Made by a program: the position numbers and the translations under genes. Below the pieces are notes generated by a model. The model worked only from the letters and a program-made list of their open reading frames with translations. It did not search any database and was not told the DNA's origin. This document shows, in pieces, positions 1 through 8,560 of a DNA stretch of 41,919 nt; positions within the stretch are counted from its first letter, which is position 1, and the number at the start of each line of letters is the position of its first letter. The stretch comes from a bacterium. GTDB lineage: Bacteria > SZUA-79 > Acidulodesulfobacterales > Acidulodesulfobacteraceae. The DNA lies in contig JAKAQK010000003.1 of the NCBI GenBank assembly GCA_021822625.1, positions 1 through 41,919 of the forward strand. The letters run 5' to 3'.

Positions 1-160
1 ATTTTTTATTTATTTTTTATTTTATTTATTTATTTTACAACTACCAACGATTTATAATAATTTATTTATTTTTTATTTTATTTATTTATTTTACAACTAC
101 CAACGATTTATAATAATTTATTTATTTTTTATTTTATTTATTTATTTTACAACTACCAAG
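1..160. repeat. AT-rich tandem repeat, period 56 bp, about 2.8 copies, continuing off the left edge
   Basis: The string acaactaccaa recurs at 37, 93 and 149 (spacing 56 bp), with matching TTTATTTATTTTTTATTTTATTTATTTATTTT between copies. Confidence 0.9.
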
Positions 161-1578
161 GGTAATGTATAAGTGGACGGCGTTGAAATGCATTTCATTG
201 ATTTTTTTAATTTAATCATATGGTCCAAAGACATTTTTCCCAACATCATATATTTAATAACAAACAATACATCGTTAGCCCTCAAGTTCAATTTTTTATA
301 TGACGTTTTATAAAGATTTGAAAATTCTTTAAAAAATTCTGTAGTCGGCAAAAGAGTATCTAATACGGGATGAAACAAATCATAATATGAATAATCGGTA
401 ATAGTAAGCTTGCTCTTTAATTCATTAAATAATTTAGTTCCGGGAAGCGGCGTGAGAACAGAAAAAACAGGCACGCTTATTTTTAGCCTTTTAACAAAAT
501 TCATCAATTTTTCAAAATCTATTTTTGAAAAACTTGGCGATACTATAAAAGATGCCGTAACGGCAACATCGTATTGCTTCGCAATATAATAAGCTTTTTC
601 ATTCATTTCTGACGAGTTATCCTTATGAATATCATTTAACGTTTCATCATCCACACTCTCAAACCCAATAAAGATATTGGACAAGCCTATCTCTTTCCAT
701 TGTTTTATAAGTTCAGGATGCTTAACGATAGTATCGCTCCTTGCCTGAATTGTATAAAGTTTCTTTATCTTTGCTTTTTTTATAAGTTCCCCGATAGCCT
801 TTGCTCTCCTGACATCGCTGAAAAAATTATCGTCCGTTACTAAAATATAGTCCTCTTTTATGGATTTTAATTCGGCGACGACTCTTTCCGGAGATTTGGA
901 TCTGTATGTTCCCCTATAAAAATTCCATACACTGCAAAAGTCGCATTTAAAAGGGCAGCCCCTGGCTGTTTCAAGACATGCTAATGATGTTCTTATACCG
1001 AGATAATATTTTTTTCTGTATTCTGCGGTTAAATGCCTTGCAAAAAAAGGAGCTTCGTTAATATTTTTTATCAGACTTCTCTGTTTTGTTTTAATCTGCT
1101 GTCCGGTATTGCTGTCGCAATAGGCAATGCCGTCAATAGTTGCAAGGGACGTTCCTGAGGTATAAGCGCGCAGAAGTTCAACAACGGTCACCTCTCCTTC
1201 ACCTATGACAACGGCATCAATTTCTTTTATATTAAAATCGATGTGATAAACGGAAACATGATGACCTCCGACAAACACAAACTTTGCCCCATAATTATTT
1301 TTAACCCTCTTCGCAAGTTCAATCACTCTATAAACATCCGGAGTAAAAGAGCATGAAAAACCGTAGGCATCCGGTTTAAAATCTTTTATAGCCTTGTCTA
1401 AATATTTATCAGGGTCTTTACCTACGGCTCTTAAATCGACTATTTTTACATCGTGGTTGTCGTTTAAAAGGCTTCCGCCTATAGCTTCCAACCCTGTAGG
1501 CTCAATTAAAGCAACATTATTTAAACCTACCGTACTTTTGTTATCCGGTTGAATAAGCAAAATCTTCATAATTAACAC
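142..1578 (-). CDS. B12-binding domain radical SAM protein, resembling hopanoid C-3 methylase HpnR
   Basis: N-terminal cobalamin-binding-like domain (FVGGHHVSV, VVIGEGEVTVVELL) and radical SAM CxxxCxxC motif in ARGCPFKCDFCSVWNFYRGTYRSKSPE. The C-terminal TPLPGTKLF..DYSYYDLFHPVLDTLLPTTEFFKEF resembles HpnR. The likely start is the internal MKILLIQP. Confidence 0.75.
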   Translation of the reverse strand: MLIMKILLIQPDNKSTVGLNNVALIEPTGLEAIGGSLLNDNHDVKIVDLRAVGKDPDKYLDKAIKDFKPDAYGFSCSFTPDVYRVIELAKRVKNNYGAKFVFVGGHHVSVYHIDFNIKEIDAVVIGEGEVTVVELLRAYTSGTSLATIDGIAYCDSNTGQQIKTKQRSLIKNINEAPFFARHLTAEYRKKYYLGIRTSLACLETARGCPFKCDFCSVWNFYRGTYRSKSPERVVAELKSIKEDYILVTDDNFFSDVRRAKAIGELIKKAKIKKLYTIQARSDTIVKHPELIKQWKEIGLSNIFIGFESVDDETLNDIHKDNSSEMNEKAYYIAKQYDVAVTASFIVSPSFSKIDFEKLMNFVKRLKISVPVFSVLTPLPGTKLFNELKSKLTITDYSYYDLFHPVLDTLLPTTEFFKEFSNLYKTSYKKLNLRANDVLFVIKYMMLGKMSLDHMIKLKKSMKCISTPSTYTLPLVVVK

Positions 1579-1868
1579 CCTTTATTTATTATTTATTTTT
1601 TATTATTTATTTTTTTTGTATCTTCGTATTTATCGTATATTCACATCACTATTATTATATTAAATATACCACATAAATATAAATTAAAAAAGATTTAATA
1701 ATAAAAATATCTTAATTTTATTTATATTTTATTTGCAATATTAAAAATATTGATTTATTTGTTTTTTTATGTATTTTTTATTGACAAACTTAAATAAATA
1801 TAATAAATTAATTTCATATAGTTGACTGTTTTAGTAATGTATTATTTATAATAATTAAAATAAATTAG

Positions 1869-3275
1869 ATGAATAAACATCGCCCGGAAAAAAATAATTA
1901 TAAAAAAAGCAACAAACTATTCAAATCTGATAACTCTGAAAACTATATAAAAAAATATATACCTGGCAATGACGAATCTGAAATGCAGATTCAGAAAAGG
2001 AATAGAAACCGATACGGAAAAGATAAAAAATATAGGGATAAATTTAAAAGAATTGCATATAAATGGCTGCATTTTTTTAAAGTATTAGGCCCGGGTTTTA
2101 TCGTAATGGTAGCAGATATGGACGCCGGTTCCGTTACTACCGCCGCTGTCTCGGGAGCGCAGTGGGGTTACAAATTAGTGCTGATGCAGATAATCCTCAT
2201 TCCTTTTTTATATCTTATTCAATCAATGACTTCTAGACTTGGGTGTGTAACAAGAAAAGGTCATGGCGAGTTAATAAGAGAATACTACGGTTCAAAATGG
2301 GCTGCTTTTTCGACTGCTCTTTTATTTCTGACAGTTTTTGCAGCATTATTAACAGAATTTTCAGGAATAGCGGCAAGCGGCGAAATATTTAATATTCCTA
2401 AAATATATTCTATAGGGTTCAGCGTTCTCGTTTTGCTCATTGTCGTTTTTAGAGGAAGTTATAAAAAAGCGGAGAATGTAGCGCTCATTTTTGCATTGTC
2501 TGGTTTTGTTTTTATTCCTGCCGCAATTTTTGCCCACCCAGACTTACATAAATTAGTATTCAACGGTCTTATAGGTTCTCAGCCGATTTTTAACAAAAAT
2601 TATGCCTTTTTAATAGCGGCCAATGCCGGCGCCGTTATAATGCCATGGATGATATATTATCAACAGAGCGCTACGGTTGATAAAAATTTATGCAAAAATG
2701 ATGTGAAATTGGCAGCTACCGATACTTTAGTCGGAAGTATAGCGACACAGCTTCTTATGATTGCGGTAATAGTTATGACTGCGGCTACACTATACACACA
2801 TCATATAATCCCTTCATCCGCTAAAGCAATAGGACAATCGCTTATTCCTCTTGCGGGAAAATATGCGGGGCTTCTTTTCGCAGTAGGATTATACAGTTCA
2901 AGCGTCCTTGCAGCTTTCGTCGTGTCCATGGCTTTTGCGTGGGCAGCCGGTGAAACATGGGGATTTAAACACAGTTTAAACAATAAATTCAAGGAATCAA
3001 AAATATTTCATTTTTTATATATGGCACTAATTATTATGGCTGCATTAATAGTACTTGCGCCTAATATCCCGCTTGTAACTTTAATGGTGGATGTTGAAGC
3101 ATTTAACGGTTTTGTTCTTCCAATTGTGCTTGTGTTTTTAATATTGCTTGCCGGCAATAAGAAGATTCTTGGCGAACATGCTTACTCAAAAGCAAAATTG
3201 GCTATAGTAGCATCAGTAGGTTTAATAATGGTTGTTTTTGGTATAATTACGGTTCTTCCCCAAAACTGGCTTTAA
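1869..3275 (+). CDS. Nramp (SLC11)-related divalent metal transporter, non-canonical TM1/TM6 motifs
   Basis: Multi-TM protein with GPGFIVMVADMDAGSVTTAAVSGAQWGY and AVIMPWMIYYQQSATVDK, an Nramp-like layout. Confidence 0.8.
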   Translation: MNKHRPEKNNYKKSNKLFKSDNSENYIKKYIPGNDESEMQIQKRNRNRYGKDKKYRDKFKRIAYKWLHFFKVLGPGFIVMVADMDAGSVTTAAVSGAQWGYKLVLMQIILIPFLYLIQSMTSRLGCVTRKGHGELIREYYGSKWAAFSTALLFLTVFAALLTEFSGIAASGEIFNIPKIYSIGFSVLVLLIVVFRGSYKKAENVALIFALSGFVFIPAAIFAHPDLHKLVFNGLIGSQPIFNKNYAFLIAANAGAVIMPWMIYYQQSATVDKNLCKNDVKLAATDTLVGSIATQLLMIAVIVMTAATLYTHHIIPSSAKAIGQSLIPLAGKYAGLLFAVGLYSSSVLAAFVVSMAFAWAAGETWGFKHSLNNKFKESKIFHFLYMALIIMAALIVLAPNIPLVTLMVDVEAFNGFVLPIVLVFLILLAGNKKILGEHAYSKAKLAIVASVGLIMVVFGIITVLPQNWL

Positions 3276-3288
3276 TTCATGCAAAAAA

Positions 3289-4293
3289 CTATTTTATTTG
3301 CGATTTCGCAACCATAGCCGCCCCTATTAATCCTGCGGATTCGCCGAATTCCGATTTTATAATTTTCAAAGATTCAACCGATACTTTCAGCGCTCTTTTT
3401 CTTATTTCTTTCTCTGCTATTTTAACTAAATCCGGCATGCCGTCAATAACTCCTCCTCCAAGAACAATCATGCACGGATTTAATAAGTTTATCGTGCTTA
3501 TAATGCCATCGGCTATATAACCAGCAGTTATATGCACAAGTTCTCTTGCTGCTTCGTCTTCCAGCATATAAGCTCTGCTAATTGCTTCCGGTGAAATATT
3601 ATTCACGTCTCCGGCTGATAATTCTATCAGCATTTTATATTTGTCAGGATTTTGAACTGCTTTTTCAACGGCTATTTCTGCAATTCCCCATCCTCCTGCA
3701 TATGCTTCAAAACATCCGTTATTTCCGCAATGACATTTTCTTCCGCCGGATACTATAACGGTATGTCCTATTTCACCTGCCGAACCGTTACAACCTTCAA
3801 TAAGCCTATTATTAATAACCAATCCTGAACCGATGCCCGTTCCTATAAAAATACATACCAAGTTTTTAACGCCTTTACCGATACCTGCTTTCCACTCTCC
3901 ATAAGCTATTGCATTTACATCGTTCTCTATTAAAACGGGAATATTAAATAAATTTTCAAGTTCTTCTTTTATGCGAACATTCCTCCAATTAAGATTAGGA
4001 GAATATATAATGATGCCGTTCTTTCTGTCTATTTGTCCCGCAGCGGCAATTCCGACGGCTTTTATATTTATATTTTTTATACCTGTATTTTCTGTTTCAT
4101 AACCTTCACTTTGCTCAATTAATCTTTTTATAAATGTTTTAATCTGCTCTATAGCTTTATCTGCAGACTGTTCAATAGGCAGCGACTTAAAACTTAATAA
4201 TCTGCCTCGTACATCTACTATGCCGAATCTAATATTTGTACCGCCGATATCAATACCTAAATATTGACCTTTTTTATCTATATTTTTATTCAT
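3289..4293 (-). CDS. ROK family sugar kinase (glucokinase-like)
   Basis: YLGIDIGGTNIRFGIVD phosphate motif, LIENDVNAIAYGEW, FIGTGIGSGLVINN, and the ROK zinc motif CHCGNNGCFEAYAGG. Confidence 0.88.
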   Translation of the reverse strand: MNKNIDKKGQYLGIDIGGTNIRFGIVDVRGRLLSFKSLPIEQSADKAIEQIKTFIKRLIEQSEGYETENTGIKNINIKAVGIAAAGQIDRKNGIIIYSPNLNWRNVRIKEELENLFNIPVLIENDVNAIAYGEWKAGIGKGVKNLVCIFIGTGIGSGLVINNRLIEGCNGSAGEIGHTVIVSGGRKCHCGNNGCFEAYAGGWGIAEIAVEKAVQNPDKYKMLIELSAGDVNNISPEAISRAYMLEDEAARELVHITAGYIADGIISTINLLNPCMIVLGGGVIDGMPDLVKIAEKEIRKRALKVSVESLKIIKSEFGESAGLIGAAMVAKSQIK

Positions 4294-4560
4294 TCTTTTA
4301 GAACTATCTTAAGCGAATTAAATTGAGTTAAGTTGTTGAATTGAAATCATTTATTAATTATGAACTGCTACTCTGCCCTAATATTACTAAATATAAGACT
4401 ACATTCAACTTAACTTATTCTTATTTTATTATATTTTTGGAGATATTTAAATATTGAAATATATATATAAAAATAAGTATAAGTAAAAGATTTAATAACC
4501 TTACATTTATGTATATCGTTAAATATGTATATTGTTTAGATATATTATTCAGCCGGGTTT

Positions 4561-4620
4561 AAAAAAAATGCAGCTGTAAACATAGGCGATAATAACACCT
4601 ATATCATACAGCTGCATTTA
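4561..4620 (-). terminator. Rho-independent terminator downstream of the beta-propeller gene
   Basis: Perfect 13-bp stem AAATGCAGCTGTA (4566-4578) / TACAGCTGCATTT (4607-4619) with an inner ATAGG/CCTAT stem. Read on the minus strand it is followed by a T8 tract (A4561-4568 on plus). Confidence 0.88.
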
Positions 4621-4664
4621 TAGCTATTAATTTACTCAGCTTAATATTAAATTAAAATAAAATA

Positions 4665-6026
4665 TTATAACGCTGAAAGCGGGATAGCGTTAATCCATCC
4701 GAAATTAGTTCCTATTATCATAGTTTTACCTATAATAACGGCATCCTGAGGTCCATATCCTCCGTTATGCGCATTATATTTGCTTATTATATGCCCGTTA
4801 TTTTTGTTTAATACAAATATAGTTCCGTTGCCGGTCGGAAAATAAACTTTATATCCGAGTAATACTGGCGCAGCTTTCATTCTGATGAGTTTCTTGCTCC
4901 ATAATATTTTACCGGTTTTCAGATTAATCGCATATGCTTTTTTTGTAACTGGGCTGCCAGTGTATATTATTCCTTTATGTATCATAGGAACAGCATCTTT
5001 GTTTCTTGGCGGCACAGTCCCTGAGCCCAATATTTTTTTCCAAATAATGTGTCCGTTTCTTGCGTTTAATGCAATTTCTTCGCTTCTTGAAGTTCCTGCA
5101 GTTAATCCAGGAATTTCAATCTGATTGACTACAATACCGCTTTTTGATACGGCAGGAGAACCGTCGCCGCTGCTTGATGAAAAACAATGGGCAGGCGCTA
5201 CAGTCCATATTAATTTTCCGGTATTGGCGTTAACGGCATAAAAATGATTAGGATGCGTGCCGTTAGTGAATATAATATTTTTGTATCTTGTTGCAGACGA
5301 CATACTGACAAACGACCTTATATATATTTTCCATAATAATTTGCCTGTCGTTGCATTTAAACCATAAATATGTCCATCTCCGTTTCCAAAAATAAGTTTG
5401 TTATGGTAATACACAGGCGTAGGCATATCTTCGCCTTTTGTATGGTATTCCCATATAAGTTTGCCTGTTTTTGCATTTAAAGCGTAATACGCGCTTACGT
5501 CGACGCCTCTAATTACATGAGAATGCGGTTCTGCAAATTTTATAGCATGCGAATAGGCGAAAACCGAGTTGCCTGCGCCGATATAAACAATTCCGTGAGC
5601 TACAACAGGCGTACCCATAAGCTGATTTAACGCATTAAATTTCCAGATAAGTTTACCGGTCTTTGCATTTAAAGCATAGAGATAATCATTGTCGCTCGGT
5701 ACATAAACAACTCCCCTGACAACGGATACTCCAATAGGAATACCCATAATATCCCTTACCGTCGTCGGATTAAAATACCGTTCCTTAAAAGCCCTCTTGG
5801 ACATATTGGCAGGAATAGCTCCAGGAACTCCGACAGTCCAATATACATCTAAATTGCTGCCATTTTCATACACGGGATTATGGTCGGAATTCATAGCATA
5901 CATTGTCCAATTTGCAGGATAAGTATTAGCAAATGATTTGGATGGCATCATAAACGCCAATACCGCAAACAAAAGCGCAAACACGAAACTCATCCGCAAA
6001 AATGACAAATTAATTTTTAATTTCAT
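4665..6026 (-). CDS. Secreted PQQ-binding-like beta-propeller repeat protein (BamB-like fold)
   Basis: N-terminal signal peptide (FVFALLFAVLAFMMPSKSFA) and repeated LNAKTGKLIW-type blades, e.g. YALNAKTGKLIWKFN, YALNAKTGKLIWEYH, YGLNATTGKLLWKIY, YAVNANTGKLIWTVA. Confidence 0.85.
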   Translation of the reverse strand: MKLKINLSFLRMSFVFALLFAVLAFMMPSKSFANTYPANWTMYAMNSDHNPVYENGSNLDVYWTVGVPGAIPANMSKRAFKERYFNPTTVRDIMGIPIGVSVVRGVVYVPSDNDYLYALNAKTGKLIWKFNALNQLMGTPVVAHGIVYIGAGNSVFAYSHAIKFAEPHSHVIRGVDVSAYYALNAKTGKLIWEYHTKGEDMPTPVYYHNKLIFGNGDGHIYGLNATTGKLLWKIYIRSFVSMSSATRYKNIIFTNGTHPNHFYAVNANTGKLIWTVAPAHCFSSSSGDGSPAVSKSGIVVNQIEIPGLTAGTSRSEEIALNARNGHIIWKKILGSGTVPPRNKDAVPMIHKGIIYTGSPVTKKAYAINLKTGKILWSKKLIRMKAAPVLLGYKVYFPTGNGTIFVLNKNNGHIISKYNAHNGGYGPQDAVIIGKTMIIGTNFGWINAIPLSAL

Positions 6027-6070
6027 TTGTGTCCTCCCTTTTCAGTTTGTATTGATTTTTAATTTATATT

Positions 6071-6196
6071 GATTTAATAATTATAATTTAATGACTATGT
6101 CGTTTAATAATTGATTTAATAATTATAATTTAATGACTATGTCGTTTAATAATTGATTTAATAATTTTAATTTAATGACTATGTAGTTTAATAACC
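6071..6196. repeat. 42-bp tandem repeat, 3 copies
   Basis: GATTTAATAATTATAATTTAATGACTATGTCGTTTAATAATT at 6071, 6113 and 6155 (third copy slightly diverged). Confidence 0.92.
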
Positions 6197-6972
6197 GATA
6201 ATTTCACGATTAGTAGACAATTAATAGACATAGATAAAATACTCCCGCTCTTTCTTATGGCTATAAACTTCACGCTTAAACAATTTGATTAAATCATTTA
6301 CATTATGTTAACTAACAAATTATAAAATAAAAAAAAATATTAATTTTAAATTCCATTTAACTCTAATTAGAATTGATTCTAATTAAAGAATAATTTTTAG
6401 TTTTGATAAAATTAAATTAATTTAATGCAGCATCGCAACATTTGTAATTAATAGTAATTAATGTCGCGTTAACTAATTAAAACAAGCGTAAAATTGAAAG
6501 TTTTTTCTTTATTTAATTAAATATAGCAGAATAAAAATTGAATTTATAGACAATACGCACTACAATTTATAAGACAATAAGCACTATAGAATAAATTAGA
6601 AACCGTTTATTATTGCCTATAAGTCTGAACTCACAAAAAGTAACTTATCAATAATATAAATTAAAAATATAAATTAAACAAATTAAATAAATTATTTTTT
6701 AAAACATTTTTGCAGCGGTTATATACCCTTCCATTATTATTTAATTATTATATCAAAAAAATAAATTTGTCAAGTATTTTATTGCTTAAAAAAACAAAAT
6801 TTACTTAACTTAACTCTTTTAATGCTCTATATTAGAAACGTTAGGAACTAATATGACATTGGGATAAACGGCAAATGCAGGCGAGAATAATGCGATATTT
6901 TCGTATAATATATTGGCAATTCCTTTAATGGGTCGACTGAGCCTTTTCGACTCTGTTTGCAGAGCCTCAATA

Positions 6973-7005
6973 GATATCCTGACGTGAATATCACGTCAGG
7001 ATATC
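6973..7005. repeat. Perfect inverted repeat, 15-bp arms, 3-nt spacer
   Basis: GATATCCTGACGTGA (6973-6987) - ATA - TCACGTCAGGATATC (6991-7005). No T-tract on either side. Confidence 0.95.
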
Positions 7006-7091
7006 ATAACGCACATAAGGGGTCCAACCTTGATTGTTAAAACATCGACATTAACACTCTTAAAATATTTTTAATTTATATTTTTCTAAAT

Positions 7092-7241
7092 TTATTTTTT
7101 AATTATTTTAATAGACTTATTTAATTTTTTCTTTGAAATGTTAAAATGAGGAATGAGCATTAAATCTTTTTTGAAATATTTTGCTTTATTCCGTCTTAAA
7201 TCCTTTTTAACATATTTTTCTATTGCTTTTTGAATATCCAT
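7092..7241 (-). CDS. Possible small basic protein, 49 aa (not in the ORF track)
   Basis: ATG at 7241 and TAA at 7092: MDIQKAIEKYVKKDLRRNKAKYFKKDLMLIPHFNISKKKLNKSIKIIKK. It lies just downstream of tRNA-Leu on the same strand. No clear Shine-Dalgarno sequence. Confidence 0.3.
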   Translation of the reverse strand: MDIQKAIEKYVKKDLRRNKAKYFKKDLMLIPHFNISKKKLNKSIKIIKK

Positions 7242-7299
7242 GATATTTATAACTGATTATGTTTTATTGTCGATAGGCTAGAAAGGCTTATTTGCTGTA

Positions 7300-7384
7300 T
7301 GGTGCGAAAGGGGGGAGTTGAACCCCCATGGGTTGCCCCGCTGGATTCTAAGTCCAGTGCGTATACCAATTCCGCCACTTTCGC
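7300..7384 (-). tRNA. tRNA-Leu (anticodon UAG), CCA encoded
   Basis: Minus strand GCGAAAGTGGCGGAATTGGTATACGCACTGGACTTAGAATCCAGCGGGGCAACCCATGGGGGTTCAACTCCCCCCTTTCGCACCA. Anticodon loop CTTAGAA, long variable arm, 7-bp acceptor stem. Confidence 0.97.
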
Positions 7385-8077
7385 AATACTGCATGAACTT
7401 ACAGTTTTTATATCTTTTTATACCTATATTATACCAATAATAACATATATTGAGAGATTATAGTAATATACCATGCTACATTATAATAACGTGAATAATT
7501 AAAAATAACTAATTAATATAATTAATTAATATAATTAGAAGATTTTTCCAGAAAAGTTACATCCTAAGACTGAAAAAACCGAATAATAGAATAACTTATA
7601 AACATTACAAATAAATTTTAAACCATATCAGAAAATTATTTAAAAAACATTTTAAATTATATCAGAATAATTTGATAAAGAAAAGATATAAATAATAAAT
7701 AAAAGACATTAAATTTGTATTTGCTCCAATTGCGGAATTGCATTAACTAATCGTTATTAATGCATTAATTAGTTGACGTTTTTGTTAAAAACCAACTGAC
7801 ATATAAACAAAATAATATAAAGGAATTTTTACCTCGTTGGATAAATCTGGCAACTTTATTTATGAAAGCGCGTCCGTATCATTTCCTGTTACACAGGAAA
7901 TATAATTGATATACATGAAAAAAGGTAGCATCAAATTTTCTCAATAAAGAACAGACTATTCACATCCAACCGTAACTATAGGAAAGACTGGGCATAACAA
8001 TGAAAGAGGAAATTATATTAACATTAACACGCCTGCTTTAGCTTCCGTTAGATTACATAGGAAAAGTATAAAATTTA

Positions 8078-8107
8078 TTGACAAAAGGTGATATAATAAA
8101 ATATTAT
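8078..8107 (+). promoter_or_regulatory. Putative sigma70-type promoter upstream of the STAS-like gene
   Basis: TTGACA (8078-8083), 18-nt spacer, TATTAT (8102-8107). An alternative extended -10 TGATATAAT lies at 8089-8097. Confidence 0.45.
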
Positions 8108-8188
8108 AACATTATAATATTATTTGAAAAATAAAATATTTAATTTGCCTATTTATTTTTATATTATAAGAAAGGAGGCTGTGTTATT

Positions 8189-8560
8189 ATGAAAAATAAT
8201 AACGAAGAAATAATTTCTTTAAAACAGGTATTTAACGATATAAATTTTATAGGAACTAGACCAAGCGGCGAAATAATTAGAAAAAAAATAGACGAGATTA
8301 TTGCGTCCGGCAAAAAAGCGATAATAGATTTTGACGAAATAGAGGGCATTACTCAAAGTTTCGGTGACGAAATTATTGGAATATATGTTAGATTTTTCGG
8401 TGTTGATTATATAAAAAAGAATATACAGGCAATTAACTACAACGATGAAATAAAAACGATACTTAATTGGGTTGTCAATTATAGCAACGAAATGGCAGAA
8501 CAAGAGATTAAAAAATGTCGTTCTTATTCGACGAATGAACCTGCGTTATGCGTTTCATAA
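8189..8560 (+). CDS. STAS-like domain protein (DUF4325-type)
   Basis: Short protein with KKAIIDFDEIEGITQSFGDEIIGIYVRFFGVD, which matches the DUF4325 core (V-x-DF-x-G/E-V-x-x-I-x-Q-x-F-x-DE). Strong Shine-Dalgarno AAAGGAGG upstream of the ATG. Confidence 0.75.
   Translation: MKNNNEEIISLKQVFNDINFIGTRPSGEIIRKKIDEIIASGKKAIIDFDEIEGITQSFGDEIIGIYVRFFGVDYIKKNIQAINYNDEIKTILNWVVNYSNEMAEQEIKKCRSYSTNEPALCVS

Noticed and set aside
2801-2992. Antisense ORF in the six-frame track (63 aa, inside the Nramp gene)
   Set aside because: Lies entirely opposite a well-supported coding gene, has no recognisable domain, and is expected by chance.
6071-6196. Iteron-like or CRISPR-like 42-bp repeats
   Set aside because: No spacer diversity, and no replication initiator or cas gene adjacent. 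Treated as a minisatellite.
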